A DNA stretch of 64,000 bases, from contig NZ_FMTM01000003.1 in NCBI RefSeq assembly GCF_900099775.1, forward strand, positions 186,001 to 250,000. The letters run 5' to 3'. Origin of the DNA: Rhizobium mongolense subsp. loessense (lineage in GTDB: Bacteria; Pseudomonadota; Alphaproteobacteria; Rhizobiales; Rhizobiaceae). Within the stretch, counting starts at the first letter, position 1. Every line of letters starts with the position of its first letter. Shown piece by piece: positions 19,232 to 28,426 of this stretch. Below the pieces are notes generated by a model, which made no database searches, was not told where the DNA came from, and saw only the letters and a program-made list of their open reading frames with translations. A program made the translations under genes and the position numbers.

Positions 19232-20479
19232 ATGCTTGATCCCAAATTCGTTCGCCGAGGCCTCTTCCTCGTTTTCCTGATCCTATTTTTGGACGTGATC
19301 GGCATTGCGATCATCATGCCGGTGCTGCCGGCCTATCTTGAGGAACTTACCGGCGGAACCATTAGCGATGCCGCACTCGACGGCGGCTGGCTGCTGGTCG
19401 TCTATGCCGGCATGCTGTTTTTGTTTTCGCCGCTGCTTGGCAATCTCAGTGACCGTTTCGGCCGCCGTCCGATTTTGCTTGTCTCCGTGTTGACCTTTGC
19501 GATCGACAATCTCATCTGCGCGGTCGCCACCAGCTTCTGGATGCTTTTTGTCGGCCGGGCGCTCGCAGGCTTCAGCGGCGGCAGCTATGCAACGTGTTCT
19601 GCCTATATCGCCGACATCAGCAATGACGGGAACCGCGCCAAGAATTTCGGACTGATCGGCATCGCCTTCGGCGTCGGCTTCACGATTGGTCCGGTCATTG
19701 GCGGTTTACTCGGCGAATTCGGCCCGCGCGTTCCATTCTTCGGCGCAGCGGCGCTATCCTTCCTCAATTTCGCTGCAGCCTTTTTCCTGTTGCCGGAAAC
19801 ACTAGACGCCAAGCATCGGCGCACTTTCGAATGGAAGCGAGCCAATCCGCTGGGCGCGTTGAAGCAGATGCGAAATTATCCCGGCATCGGCTGGGTCGGC
19901 GCCGTCATGTTCCTCTTCTGGTTGGCACACGCCGTTTATCCGTCCGTCTGGTCCTTCGTCTCGACCTATCGCTACGGCTGGAGCGAAGGCCAAATCGGCC
20001 TTTCGCTCGGTATCTACGGCATCGGCGCTGCGATCGTCATGGGGCTCGTGCTGCCAAAGATCGTGCCGGTGCTCGGTGAATGGAAGACCGCCATCCTCGG
20101 GCTTTCTTTCTCTGTCGTCGGCCTGACGGGTTATGCTTTCGCCTGGGAGGGCTGGGTCGTCTACACGGTCATCATTCTGACCGTGATGGAAAACGTCGCC
20201 GATCCGCCGCTTCGCAGCATCGCCGCCGGCAAGGTGCCGCCCTCCGCGCAGGGCGAATTGCAGGGAGCGCTGACCAGCCTCAGCAGCATTACGACGATTG
20301 CCGGCCCGCTGATCTTCACGCAGATGTTCGGCTATTTCACCGGGCCGGATGCTCCGGTGACCTTTGCCGGTGCTCCCTACCTGCTCGCCGCCTTCTTTAT
20401 TCTCTCGGCGGCCCTGGTGTTCCTCGCGAAGGTTCGCACACCGAAACCTTCGGAAGCCTTGGAGGCGCCGGCGCAATGA
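19232..20479 (+). CDS. MFS drug exporter, TetA-like
   Basis: This 415-residue inner-membrane antiporter is predicted to have 12 transmembrane helices. N-terminal LDVIGIAIIMPVLPAYLEEL and the loop 2-3 signature GNLSDRFGRRPILL are typical of the TetA/DHA1 drug:H+ antiporters, as is FTIGPVIGGLLGEFG in helix 5. The substrate is unknown; chromosomal rhizobial TetA homologues need not transport tetracycline. ATG 19232 gives the usual family N-terminus. No divergent TetR repressor is present, only the LysR remnant upstream. Confidence 0.85.
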   Translation: MLDPKFVRRGLFLVFLILFLDVIGIAIIMPVLPAYLEELTGGTISDAALDGGWLLVVYAGMLFLFSPLLGNLSDRFGRRPILLVSVLTFAIDNLICAVATSFWMLFVGRALAGFSGGSYATCSAYIADISNDGNRAKNFGLIGIAFGVGFTIGPVIGGLLGEFGPRVPFFGAAALSFLNFAAAFFLLPETLDAKHRRTFEWKRANPLGALKQMRNYPGIGWVGAVMFLFWLAHAVYPSVWSFVSTYRYGWSEGQIGLSLGIYGIGAAIVMGLVLPKIVPVLGEWKTAILGLSFSVVGLTGYAFAWEGWVVYTVIILTVMENVADPPLRSIAAGKVPPSAQGELQGALTSLSSITTIAGPLIFTQMFGYFTGPDAPVTFAGAPYLLAAFFILSAALVFLAKVRTPKPSEALEAPAQ

Positions 20480-20615
20480 GCTATCAGAATTCGTGATGAT
20501 GTGATGAATTTTTCATCATCTGCCTCTTTTAGGGTGGCTCTTTGCGGGCCTTTGATCTAAGGCCCGGTATTACTTTGCCGCGAAATGCGGCCTGAACTGA
20601 TTCAACCAAACAGGA

Positions 20616-22028
20616 ATGGCTCTGATGGACGCGCCGATCGACGTGCACAGGCTTGCGCCGCAAACCGACAATCACTGGGGCGCGCATTTCCGCGCCACGC
20701 TGTCGCTCGGCATTCCGTTCATCGGCGCACAGCTTGCCCAGCTTGGCATCAATACCACGGACGTGATGATCGTCGGCCGCCTCGGCGCCGAGAATCTGGC
20801 TGCCATGGTGCTGTCGGCGCAGTTTCTATTCACGATCCTGATTTTCGGTTCGGGCTTTGCCATTGCGGTTATCCCGATGGTCGCGCAGGCTTACGGCCGG
20901 GGCGATGTCGTCACCGTTCGTCGCTCGATGCGCATGGGCCTTTGGATGGTCACAGTCTATTGGCTCGTCATGCAGCCGGCCTTCTTTTATGCCGAGGAGA
21001 TTTTGCTCGCCGCTGGCCAGAAGCCGGAAGTGGCCAAGCTTGCGCACGGCTATATCCTGATCGGCCATTTCGGCGTGCTGCCGGGGCTGCTCTACAATGT
21101 TGTGCGCGCGCTCGTCAGCGCGATCGGCAAGGCTGCCGTCGTCCTCAATGTGACCATTGCCATGCTGGTGATGAACGCGATCTTCGCCTACGCCCTCGTC
21201 CTCGGTCATTTCGGTTTTCCGGCAATGGGCCTTCAGGGCGCTGCGATCGTCTCGGTCGCAGTGCAGACTGCGGGCTTTATCTTCATTCTCGCCTATGTGC
21301 AGATGAGGGAGGAGACGCGGCGTTACGAGATCCTGGTGCGTTTCTGGCGGCCGGATTGGCACGCGCTTTGGGACGTCGTTCGTCTCGGTCTGCCGATCAG
21401 CGTGACCATTCTTGCGGAAGTCAGCCTGTTTACAGTTGCCTCGCTGCTGATGGGTTACATCGGCACGATCGAACTTGCGGCACATGGCATTGCGCTCCAA
21501 TGGGCGTCGATCGCCTTCATGATCCCACTCGGCCTCTCGCAGGCCGCAACCGTGCGCGTCGGCATTGCGCACGGGCAGGGGGACCATTCTGCTCTGGTTC
21601 GCGCCTCGATTGCGGTACTGATCATCGCGGCGGCGATCTCCGGTATCGGCGGCGTGCTTTTTGCAATCATGCCCCAATTCCTCGGCAGCTGGTTCCTGGA
21701 CGTCAATTCGCCGGAAGCGCCGCAGGTCCTGGCTTACGCCGGTCCGCTCATCGTCGTTGCCGGTCTCTTCCAGCTCGTCGACGGCATGCAGGCGGTTGCC
21801 AATGGTTTGCTGCGCGGTCTCAAGGATGCGCGTGTGCCGATGATCCTGGCGCTGATTGCCTACTGGCCGATCGGATTCTTCCTTGCCTGGTTCTTCGCTT
21901 TCCCGATGGGCTTCGGCGGTGTCGGCATCTGGTTCGGTTTTCTCGTCGGCCTTGCGGCTGCAGCGGTCATGCTCTGCGCACGTTTCTACATTCTCGTGCG
22001 TCACGAGGGGGAAATGGCCGGCGCCTGA
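20616..22028 (+). CDS. MATE-family multidrug/toxin efflux transporter
   Basis: This 470-residue membrane protein is predicted to have 12 helices in two homologous halves. The N-terminal segment LGIPFIGAQLAQLGINTTDV and VGRLGAENLAAMVLS fit NorM/DinF-type MATE transporters, which export cationic compounds using Na+ or H+. The C-terminal half includes VDGMQAVANGLLRGLKDARV, the usual MATE repeat feature. ATG 20616 or 20625 could start translation; the aggaa sequence just upstream suits the second. It follows the MFS gene by 136 bases but is separated by hairpin-forming sequence, so the two are probably transcribed independently. Confidence 0.9.
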   Translation: MALMDAPIDVHRLAPQTDNHWGAHFRATLSLGIPFIGAQLAQLGINTTDVMIVGRLGAENLAAMVLSAQFLFTILIFGSGFAIAVIPMVAQAYGRGDVVTVRRSMRMGLWMVTVYWLVMQPAFFYAEEILLAAGQKPEVAKLAHGYILIGHFGVLPGLLYNVVRALVSAIGKAAVVLNVTIAMLVMNAIFAYALVLGHFGFPAMGLQGAAIVSVAVQTAGFIFILAYVQMREETRRYEILVRFWRPDWHALWDVVRLGLPISVTILAEVSLFTVASLLMGYIGTIELAAHGIALQWASIAFMIPLGLSQAATVRVGIAHGQGDHSALVRASIAVLIIAAAISGIGGVLFAIMPQFLGSWFLDVNSPEAPQVLAYAGPLIVVAGLFQLVDGMQAVANGLLRGLKDARVPMILALIAYWPIGFFLAWFFAFPMGFGGVGIWFGFLVGLAAAAVMLCARFYILVRHEGEMAGA

Positions 22029-22044
22029 GCCGGCCATTCGATCG

Positions 22045-22365
22045 TCAAGCTGCAACCGGCTTGTAATTGGCGATGTCGGCGCGGATACCGAGTCGCGTGA
22101 AAAGCTCCTGCGGATCGAAGTTTCGCGCCCGGTGCGCCGCCTGGACGGCGGCCTTTACCCGCTCGACGACCTCGGCGCTTTCCCATTCGGCAATCGTCAC
22201 GAAATTGAATTCGCCCGGCCCCGATACCTGCTCCAGTACCGTGTGCCGGATGAAGCCTTCCTGGGCCTGCAGCACCTCGTGCGTCCTCAACACATTGATC
22301 AGAAACTCCTCGCGTGCCTCCTGCGGCACGGCAAACTTGTCCACGCGATAAAAAGCGCCGTTCAT
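22045..22365 (-). CDS. Antibiotic-biosynthesis-monooxygenase (ABM) domain protein
   Basis: This 106-residue single-domain dimeric alpha/beta-barrel protein shows the ABM pattern: YRVDKFAVPQEAREEFLINV, GFIRHTVLEQVSG, then FNFVTIAEWESAEVVE. Small ABM proteins include heme-degrading and quinol monooxygenases as well as unstudied members, so the reaction is open. ATG 22365 was preferred over ATGs at 22371 and 22392 because aaggag lies six bases before it. It is convergent with the MATE gene (16-base gap) and lies downstream of carA's terminator. Confidence 0.78.
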   Translation of the reverse strand: MNGAFYRVDKFAVPQEAREEFLINVLRTHEVLQAQEGFIRHTVLEQVSGPGEFNFVTIAEWESAEVVERVKAAVQAAHRARNFDPQELFTRLGIRADIANYKPVAA

Positions 22366-22436
22366 CACCATCTCCTTGGTTATCGATGTCACGGCAATCG
22401 GTCTAGTTCCTCAAGTTAAGTTTAGGTCAAGCGCCA

Positions 22437-22472
22437 GGCAAAAGAAAAAGCCCGCGGCAGGCGGGCTTTCGT
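22437..22472 (-). terminator. Intrinsic terminator of carA
   Basis: On the minus strand a hairpin with arms agcccgc/gcgggct is followed by a T-rich run, about 20 bases after the carA stop codon. Confidence 0.85.
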
Positions 22473-22490
22473 TCGGCTGGCGGCTGCGTC

Positions 22491-23702
22491 TCAACGCTCG
22501 GCGAGCGCTGCTTCGCCTTTCTTCCCGCGCACCATGTTGATGAAGCGGCGGAAGAGGTAATGGCTGTCCTGCGGGCCGGGAGAGGCTTCCGGATGGTGCT
22601 GGACGGAGAAGATCTGCTTGCCGGCGACGCGTAGGCCACAATTGGTGCCGTCGAAGAGGGAAACGTGAGTCTCCTCAACGCCTTCCGGCAGCGACTTCGT
22701 ATCGACCGCAAAGCCGTGGTTCATCGAGACGATCTCGACCTTGCCGGTCGTATGGTCTTTCACTGGATGGTTGGCTCCATGATGGCCCTGGTGCATTTTT
22801 TCGGTCTTTGCGCCGAGCGCGAGGCCCAGCATCTGGTGGCCGAGGCAGATACCGAAGACCGGGATGTCCGTCTTGATCAGCTTCCGGATCACCGGCACGG
22901 CATATTCGCCTGTTGCCGCTGGATCGCCCGGCCCGTTCGACAGGAAGATGCCGTCCGGCTGCATGGCAAGCACGTCCTCGGCACTCGTCGTTGCCGGAAC
23001 GACCGTGACCTTGCAGTCGAGGCCAGCAAAGAGGCGCAGGATGTTGCGCTTCACACCGTAATCGAGACAGACAACATGGTATTTTGCCTTGTCGGCGGCG
23101 AGTTCTGCGTAGCCTTCGTTCCAGATCCAAGGCGTCTGCGCCCATTGCGACGACTGGCCGGAGGAGGCGATCTTGGCGAGATCGAGGCCCTCGAGGCCGC
23201 TCCAGGCCTTGGCTTCCGTCTTTAGGGTTTCAAGGTCGAAGACGCCGTTCGGGTCATGAGCAATCACCGCATTCGGTGCGCCGTTCTCGCGGATCCAGGC
23301 GGTGAGCGCGCGGGTGTCGATGCCGCAGAGGCCGATGACGCCGCGGGACTTCAGCCAGGCATCGAGATGCTTTGCGGCCCGGTAGTTGGAAGGCTCGGTA
23401 ATGTCGGCTTTGAAGATGACGCCGACCGCGCCGTGGCGCGCTGCCGGCGTCAGGTCTTCGATGTCTTCCTCATTCGTGCCGATATTGCCGATATGCGGGA
23501 AGGTGAAGGTGACGATCTGGCCGAGATAGGAGGGGTCGGTCAGGATTTCCTCGTAGCCGGTCAGCGCCGTGTTGAAGACCACTTCGGCCTGGACCTTGCC
23601 GGTGGCGCCGATGCCCTTGCCTTCGATCACGGTTCCATCTGCCAGAACGAGCAGGGCGGTCGGCTTTTCGGTTGTCCAGGGTGCTGTCGCGGTCATCTTC
23701 AT
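22491..23702 (-). CDS. carA: Carbamoyl-phosphate synthase small subunit
   Basis: This 403-residue glutamine amidotransferase subunit hydrolyses glutamine and passes ammonia to CarB. The N-terminal CPSase domain has NTALTGYEEILTDPSYLGQI. The C-terminal class I GATase has the nucleophile Cys in PVFGICLGHQMLGLALG and the His-Glu pair in SVQHHPEASPGPQDSHYLF. ATG 23702 follows ggaaacggg; the long upstream extension of the frame lacks similarity. It is transcribed divergently from the YqeY gene, with a 268-base shared control region in which no riboswitch or operator was recognised. Confidence 0.96.
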   Translation of the reverse strand: MKMTATAPWTTEKPTALLVLADGTVIEGKGIGATGKVQAEVVFNTALTGYEEILTDPSYLGQIVTFTFPHIGNIGTNEEDIEDLTPAARHGAVGVIFKADITEPSNYRAAKHLDAWLKSRGVIGLCGIDTRALTAWIRENGAPNAVIAHDPNGVFDLETLKTEAKAWSGLEGLDLAKIASSGQSSQWAQTPWIWNEGYAELAADKAKYHVVCLDYGVKRNILRLFAGLDCKVTVVPATTSAEDVLAMQPDGIFLSNGPGDPAATGEYAVPVIRKLIKTDIPVFGICLGHQMLGLALGAKTEKMHQGHHGANHPVKDHTTGKVEIVSMNHGFAVDTKSLPEGVEETHVSLFDGTNCGLRVAGKQIFSVQHHPEASPGPQDSHYLFRRFINMVRGKKGEAALAER

Positions 23703-23970
23703 CCCGTTTCCGGCAGGTCCTGACGTCTTGGGGCCGTCAGACTGCCATTTGTGTTCGCAAGCGTATGGGCGCAGCTTGTCGCAGCGCATCTCAGGCCTGA
23801 TCACGAATTTTGGTGCAGGTGGCGGTAGATAGCCGCGCTGTGCCCCGGCGTCAATCTTTCTAGCGTGGATCGGCCGCCTTTTCCTTCGCTTTCTCACGCA
23901 AATTTCGCAATTTATTTGATCCCTGCCATCGGGCTGGTTTATGAAGCGCCATTCAACAGGAGTGAAGATA

Positions 23971-24423
23971 ATGCTGCGCGATCAGGTCGCCACCGCGCTC
24001 AAGGACGCGATGAAATCCAAGAATGCCGAACGGCTCTCGACCGTCCGCCTGATCCAGGCGGCGATCAAGGACCGGGATATCGCCAATCGCGGCACGGGCA
24101 AGGGCGAGGCTCCGGATGACGAGATTCTGCAGATCCTCGCCAAGATGGTGAAGCAACGCGACGAATCGGCGAAGATCTACGAAGACAACGCCCGTCCGGA
24201 ACTTGCTGCCAAAGAGCGTGCCGAGATCACTGTGATCCAGGACTTCCTGCCGAAGCAGCTTTCTGACTCCGAAGTGCGGGCGAATATCGCTGCCATCATC
24301 AAGGAGACCGGCGCCGAGGGGCCGAAGGACATGGGGAAGGTCATGGCGGGGCTCAAGGAACGCTATGCCGGCCAAATGGACTTCGCCAAGGCGTCAGGCA
24401 CGGTCAAGGAACTGCTGAAATAG
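23971..24423 (+). CDS. yqeY: GatB/YqeY-domain protein
   Basis: This 150-residue helical protein is related to the C-terminal tRNA-binding tail of GatB. Visible are MLRDQVATALKDAMKSK, RLSTVRLIQAAIKDRDI, FLPKQLSDSEVRANIAAIIK and GPKDMGKVMAGLKERYAGQM, all characteristic of YqeY. A role in tRNA-dependent amidation is suspected for the family but not proven. The start is preceded by aggag seven bases upstream. It ends only three bases from the convergent neighbouring gene, with no terminator between. Confidence 0.9.
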   Translation: MLRDQVATALKDAMKSKNAERLSTVRLIQAAIKDRDIANRGTGKGEAPDDEILQILAKMVKQRDESAKIYEDNARPELAAKERAEITVIQDFLPKQLSDSEVRANIAAIIKETGAEGPKDMGKVMAGLKERYAGQMDFAKASGTVKELLK

Positions 24424-24426
24424 GCT

Positions 24427-25284
24427 CTATGCGGCCGGGCCCAGCACTGCCTCGGCCGCAGCATCGACCACCGCGAATTTCGCGGCCTGATAATTCCAGT
24501 ATTCGAGAATGAAGCCGCGCGAGAGCCAGAGATCGCCCTTGCGCGGCGGCTCCTCCCAGCCAATGCTTCCCATTTCGGCGGCCTGTGAAAGCAGGCGCTT
24601 CAGGTGCGTATTCGAAATCATGAATTGCGCACGGATTTCGCCGAGTGATACGGGCCCAAGAACCATGCGCTCCTTCGACCGATCGAAGCCCGGTAGGCGC
24701 GACATCAGATAATCCATGACCAGCCCGCCCGAATTTGCCCAGTTGAAGAGATTGAAGGTCCTGCCAGGGTCGCGCACGGCATCGGTTTCGATGATCGCCT
24801 TGGCGATCAGCGGCTGAATTTTGCCGATGGTTGAAAGATCCGCGCTTGCCCGCTCGAAGCGTTTCCCGCCATCCAGTCCGTCGAGGATGAACAGATGGGC
24901 GAGCAGCCACTTCAAGAAATGCTGTTCGGCCGTTTCCGTCGGCTCAAGCAGCCGCGTGCGTCGATCGCTCTGGCCGCTTGCCGGCTTCAGGAAGCGATAG
25001 GCAAGCATTTCCTGCACGAAAGCGGCAGCGGTATTGCGGCTGGCGATATTGTTGGCGACGACGAATTCGACAAAGCGGCCGGAATAAAGCCCTTTCTTTA
25101 TGTCGTCGGGATAGCCGTAGTGCAGCGCAAATCCGACATGCGCCATCAGCCAGCGCTGCTGTGCGGCAAAGATCGAGGCAATGCGCGGGCTTTCGCGATA
25201 GATCGCAAGCATCTCATTGGCGCAGAGTAACACTGCTTCAAAAAAACGATCATCGGCTGCAAGTTTTTCAGCGGTAATAGGCAT
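24427..25284 (-). CDS. Hypothetical protein, all-helical with possible C-terminal winged helix
   Basis: This 285-residue soluble protein has no family I can name. The N-terminal two thirds look helical (ITAEKLAADDRFFEAVLLCA, then AEQHFLKWLLAHLFILDGL). Near residues 200-265 the sequence VSLGEIRAQFMISNTHLKRL, then SQAAEMGSIGWE and a wing-like GDLWLSRGFILEYWNYQAAK resemble a winged-helix DNA-binding domain. ATG 25284 gives the likely start; the open frame reaches 25377 without a ribosome site. A regulatory role is only a guess. Confidence 0.7.
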   Translation of the reverse strand: MPITAEKLAADDRFFEAVLLCANEMLAIYRESPRIASIFAAQQRWLMAHVGFALHYGYPDDIKKGLYSGRFVEFVVANNIASRNTAAAFVQEMLAYRFLKPASGQSDRRTRLLEPTETAEQHFLKWLLAHLFILDGLDGGKRFERASADLSTIGKIQPLIAKAIIETDAVRDPGRTFNLFNWANSGGLVMDYLMSRLPGFDRSKERMVLGPVSLGEIRAQFMISNTHLKRLLSQAAEMGSIGWEEPPRKGDLWLSRGFILEYWNYQAAKFAVVDAAAEAVLGPAA

Positions 25285-25422
25285 CGAACATCCCAGGCGG
25301 GCACACGTATTCCATCTGTTACGAAGGATGCGCCTGTCAATGTTACTTTGCACAAGGATGCTGCAAAGACGCTGCAATATTCCGATGTCAGTTAACCGAC
25401 AAGGTTAAGCCCAAAAGTAAAA

Positions 25423-25453
25423 GAAGGCAGGAGCTGGGGGCGCTCCTGCCTTC
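25423..25453 (-). terminator. Strong orphan hairpin, terminator-like on the minus strand
   Basis: A perfect 12-bp inverted repeat (gaaggcaggagc / gctcctgccttc) with a 7-base loop is followed on the minus strand by ttttacttttg. No coding gene ends here on that strand; the next minus-strand gene begins downstream of it. It may close an unannotated small RNA or untranslated transcript. Confidence 0.55.
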
Positions 25454-25860
25454 TTGCTCTTTGCTTGTCGCTGGCGACGCGGGCCGAAACCCAACCAGCG
25501 GCGTATTTGCAAAGGCACCCTTGCGAGGCGGCGCCGGGGGTAGGGATGGAGCCTCGCTCGGGGATCGCTTGTTGGGACGGAGCGTATTGCGATGCAGCAG
25601 AGGATTCAAATTACAAAAATATAATAATTCGATCGTGAGCCTTTTGCATCCGAATTTCCGGTGCGCACAGGACAACGCCAAGCCTATCCGGCGCTCTTCT
25701 TATGCGCGGGCTAATCGATTGATAAACAAGATTTTATTCGTCGTTATGCGTGTCTTGCCGCGAGCCTGTTTGGTCTGTTCGTCTTGCGGACCGGCGGCCG
25801 GCGCGCGCAGTTTGTCGCACCCTGGGCTGCAAGCTGTCACGCTTTTTTGATTGTCTTTTG

Positions 25861-25988
25861 TTATTTTCGGAGTCGAGCGTTCAAAGCTTTCTGCTGCTGG
25901 ACGTAATGGCACAGAATGGCATTGAAGCGGGTTCGATAGCCTGGTCGACGCGGGCGCGGTCCGTCCGGTCTTCGCTGCGGGCGATCAT
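25861..25988 (-). pseudogene. brnA antitoxin remnant
   Basis: The minus strand reads MIARSEDRTDRARVDQAIEP from ATG 25988, similar to the start of BrnA/CopG-type antitoxins. After a shift it reads RFNAILCHYVQQQKALNARL, similar to their C-terminal helices, ending at TAA 25861-25863. The central ribbon-helix-helix part is deleted. It lies downstream of the toxin remnant in the usual brnT-brnA order. Confidence 0.5.
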
Positions 25989-26000
25989 TTTTTGATCTCT

Positions 26001-26292
26001 TCAGCCGAGTATCTGGCGATACGCTCCTTGCTCGTTCTTGCGTGCCGCACGAGCTGAGATAATCCGGCAGGATTCGGCGCGCAGCGTATAGACGACCGCG
26101 ATTGCCATGAGCGAGTCCGGAGAGATTGCCAAAGTGCGAACTCCTCCATGTCGATCAAAATTTCTTTCCAGATTCGGTTCGTTCTTTGCGGCCGCTGCCT
26201 TTGGAGAGTCTATTCCACGTTTCATGGATATCTGCTTGCTGCTTGTTTTCGTCCCATTCGAAGGACGAGAACTGCTTCTGAACAGGCTCCAT
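26001..26292 (-). pseudogene. brnT toxin remnant
   Basis: From ATG 26292 the sequence starts QFSSFEWDENKQQADIHE, the BrnT signature FEWDxxK. It then shifts frame through RGIDSPKAAAAKNE and resumes as AIAVVYTLRAESCRIISARA, then ARKNEQGAYRQILG ending at TGA 26001-26003, the diagnostic BrnT C-terminus (IRIISARxAxxxE). The middle is scrambled and at least one frameshift is present, so the RNase toxin is inactive. The rest of 25285-26446 holds no intact gene. Confidence 0.62.
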
Positions 26293-26446
26293 GCTGCACC
26301 TACAGGCTCGATTTCGTCTAGGCACGCATGCGTCGTCGTCTATACAAATTCGGGGGCGTCAAGCCTGTGAATAGCGCGTCTTTCCGCTGAAGTTCATGGC
26401 AGGTTCCGCCAAACCTGCGTATATGATGGTTCGCCAAGAGGTTCAT

Positions 26447-28426
26447 ATGCGCTTTTCCAATTCCTTTCTCGATGAGATACGCGACCGCGTCCAGATTTCG
26501 GATGTAATCGGCCGTCGCGTGAGCTGGGACAAGCGCAAGACCAATGTTTCGCGCGGCGATTACTGGGCCTGCTGTCCGTTCCACGGCGAGAAGTCGCCGA
26601 GCTTTCACTGCGAGGACCGAAAGGGCCGCTATCACTGCTTCGGCTGCGGCGTCACTGGCGACCATTTCCGCTTCCTGACCGAGCTTGAGGGCATGAGTTT
26701 TCCCGAAGCCGTTCAGCAGATCGCCGATATGGCGGGTGTCGCCATGCCGATCGCCGATCCTGTCATGGAAAAGCGCGAGAAGGAGCGCGGCTCGCTTCAG
26801 GACGTCATGGAACTGGCGACGCAGTTCTTCCAGGACCAATTGCAGACGGCGAACGGCGCGCGGGGGCGGGCATACCTACGCGACCGCGGACTGACGGGAC
26901 GGACAATCGACACCTTCCGCCTCGGCTTTGCGCCGGACAGCCGCAATGCGCTCAAGGAGTTTCTGGCGGGCAAGGGCATTGCCAAGGAGCAGATCGAAGC
27001 CTGCGGTCTTGTGGTCCATGGTCCCGACGTGCCTGTCAGCTATGATCGCTTCCGCGACCGCATCATGTTTCCCATTCTCTCGTCGCGGGAGAAGGTGATC
27101 GCCTTCGGTGGCCGCGCCATGTCGCCGGATGCGCCAGCGAAATATCTCAATTCCAACGAGACCGAGCTCTTCCACAAAGGCAATGTGCTCTACAATTTCG
27201 CGCGCGCCCGCAGAGCGATCCAAGGCGCAGACGGCGCCGGCACCATCATCGCCGTCGAAGGTTATATGGACGTCATCGCGTTGCATCAGGCCGGCGTCGA
27301 GAATGCCGTTGCGCCGCTCGGTACGGCGCTTACCGAGAATCAGCTCGAACTGCTTTGGAAAATGACGCCGCAGCCGGTGCTCTGCTTTGATGGTGACGGC
27401 GCCGGAACCCGCGCCGCAAACCGTGCGGCAGATTTGGCGCTGCCGCATCTGAAGCCCGGCCGAACCGTGCGTTTTGCGCTGCTGCCAGATGGCAAGGACC
27501 CGGATGACCTCGTGCGCCATGATGGCCGCGCGCCTTTCGACAAGGTGATGAGCCAGGCAAAGCCGCTCGCCGAGATGCTCTGGAGCCGCGAGATCAACGC
27601 GGGCAATTTCGATACGCCGGAGGCGCGCGCCGAACTCGAAGCCCGGCTAAAACAGATGGTCGCCGTCATCGTCGACGAAAATGTCCGCCGCCACTATCAG
27701 CAGGACATCCGGGACCGGCTCAACGCATTCTTTCAACCGCAATTCCAAAACCGCGGCGAGCGCCGAAGCTTCGATCGCGGCGGCCCGCCCGGCGGACGCG
27801 GCGGGCATGAGGCGCGCGGCGCGCGCATCTCCGGCGGTGGCGTTTCCGAGCGCCTTGCGCGTTCGGGTCTCGTGCGCGGGCATCAGGAGATTCCGGCGTT
27901 GCGCGAAAGCGTGCTGGCGCTCACCATCGTCAATCATCCCGCCCTGATGCAGGACGAGTATGACGAAATCGCCTCGATCGATTACGACAACCGCGAGCTT
28001 CAGCGACTATGGTCAGGTGTGCTCGGTGCTGCGGCGGCCGTCGCCGGGCCGCATCTGACGCGCGAATACCTGATCGAGCGGCTGGAGGAGCAGGGGTTCG
28101 GCGCGCTCCTTAAGAGCCTGGAGCAGCAGATCCGCAACGCGCGCCTCTGGATCGCGACGGAGGAGGCAGCCATGGAAGATGCCCGCGAGGGCTACCGCCA
28201 GGCGCTTGCCTTCCACAAGCGCGCCAAGGCACTGCGCTGGCAGAAGATCGAGCTCGAACGCGAGATCGCCGAGGCAACGGAGGCCGGAGACGGCGATGTC
28301 ATCGACCAGTTGATGCGCGCCCTGCAGGAAGTCCATTTCGAGGGCCTCCGGCTGGAGAACCAGGAAGCCATCATCGATGGCTTCGGCGTGCTATCCGGCC
28401 GTGTGAAGGGCGCGGCAAGCCATTGA
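26447..28426 (+). CDS. dnaG: DNA primase
   Basis: This 659-residue primase synthesises RNA primers at the replication fork. The N-terminal CHC2 zinc finger has ligands in [14 protein letters not shown] and [17 protein letters not shown] (about residues 42-75). The TOPRIM core shows [20 protein letters not shown] and [18 protein letters not shown] Gly/Arg-rich linker (about residues 445-480) precedes the C-terminal helicase-binding domain. ATG 26447 has aagagg upstream. The stop overlaps the recQ start by one base, so the two are likely translated together, and rpoD lies about 6 kb downstream on the same strand, a stretched version of the classical dnaG-rpoD pairing. Confidence 0.97.
   Translation: MRFSNSFLDEIRDRVQISDVIGRRVSWDKRKTNVSRGDYWACCPFHGEKSPSFHCEDRKGRYHCFGCGVTGDHFRFLTELEGMSFPEAVQQIADMAGVAMPIADPVMEKREKERGSLQDVMELATQFFQDQLQTANGARGRAYLRDRGLTGRTIDTFRLGFAPDSRNALKEFLAGKGIAKEQIEACGLVVHGPDVPVSYDRFRDRIMFPILSSREKVIAFGGRAMSPDAPAKYLNSNETELFHKGNVLYNFARARRAIQGADGAGTIIAVEGYMDVIALHQAGVENAVAPLGTALTENQLELLWKMTPQPVLCFDGDGAGTRAANRAADLALPHLKPGRTVRFALLPDGKDPDDLVRHDGRAPFDKVMSQAKPLAEMLWSREINAGNFDTPEARAELEARLKQMVAVIVDENVRRHYQQDIRDRLNAFFQPQFQNRGERRSFDRGGPPGGRGGHEARGARISGGGVSERLARSGLVRGHQEIPALRESVLALTIVNHPALMQDEYDEIASIDYDNRELQRLWSGVLGAAAAVAGPHLTREYLIERLEEQGFGALLKSLEQQIRNARLWIATEEAAMEDAREGYRQALAFHKRAKALRWQKIELEREIAEATEAGDGDVIDQLMRALQEVHFEGLRLENQEAIIDGFGVLSGRVKGAASH

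Noticed and set aside
20480..20580. Hairpins tgatgaatttttcatca and gggccttt/aaggccc between the MFS and MATE genes
   Set aside because: Neither is followed by a proper T run, so a terminator or riboswitch call is not justified.
20585..22066. A 493-codon plus-strand frame overlapping the MATE gene
   Set aside because: It is Arg/Cys-rich and without membrane helices; the true MATE frame is unmistakable.
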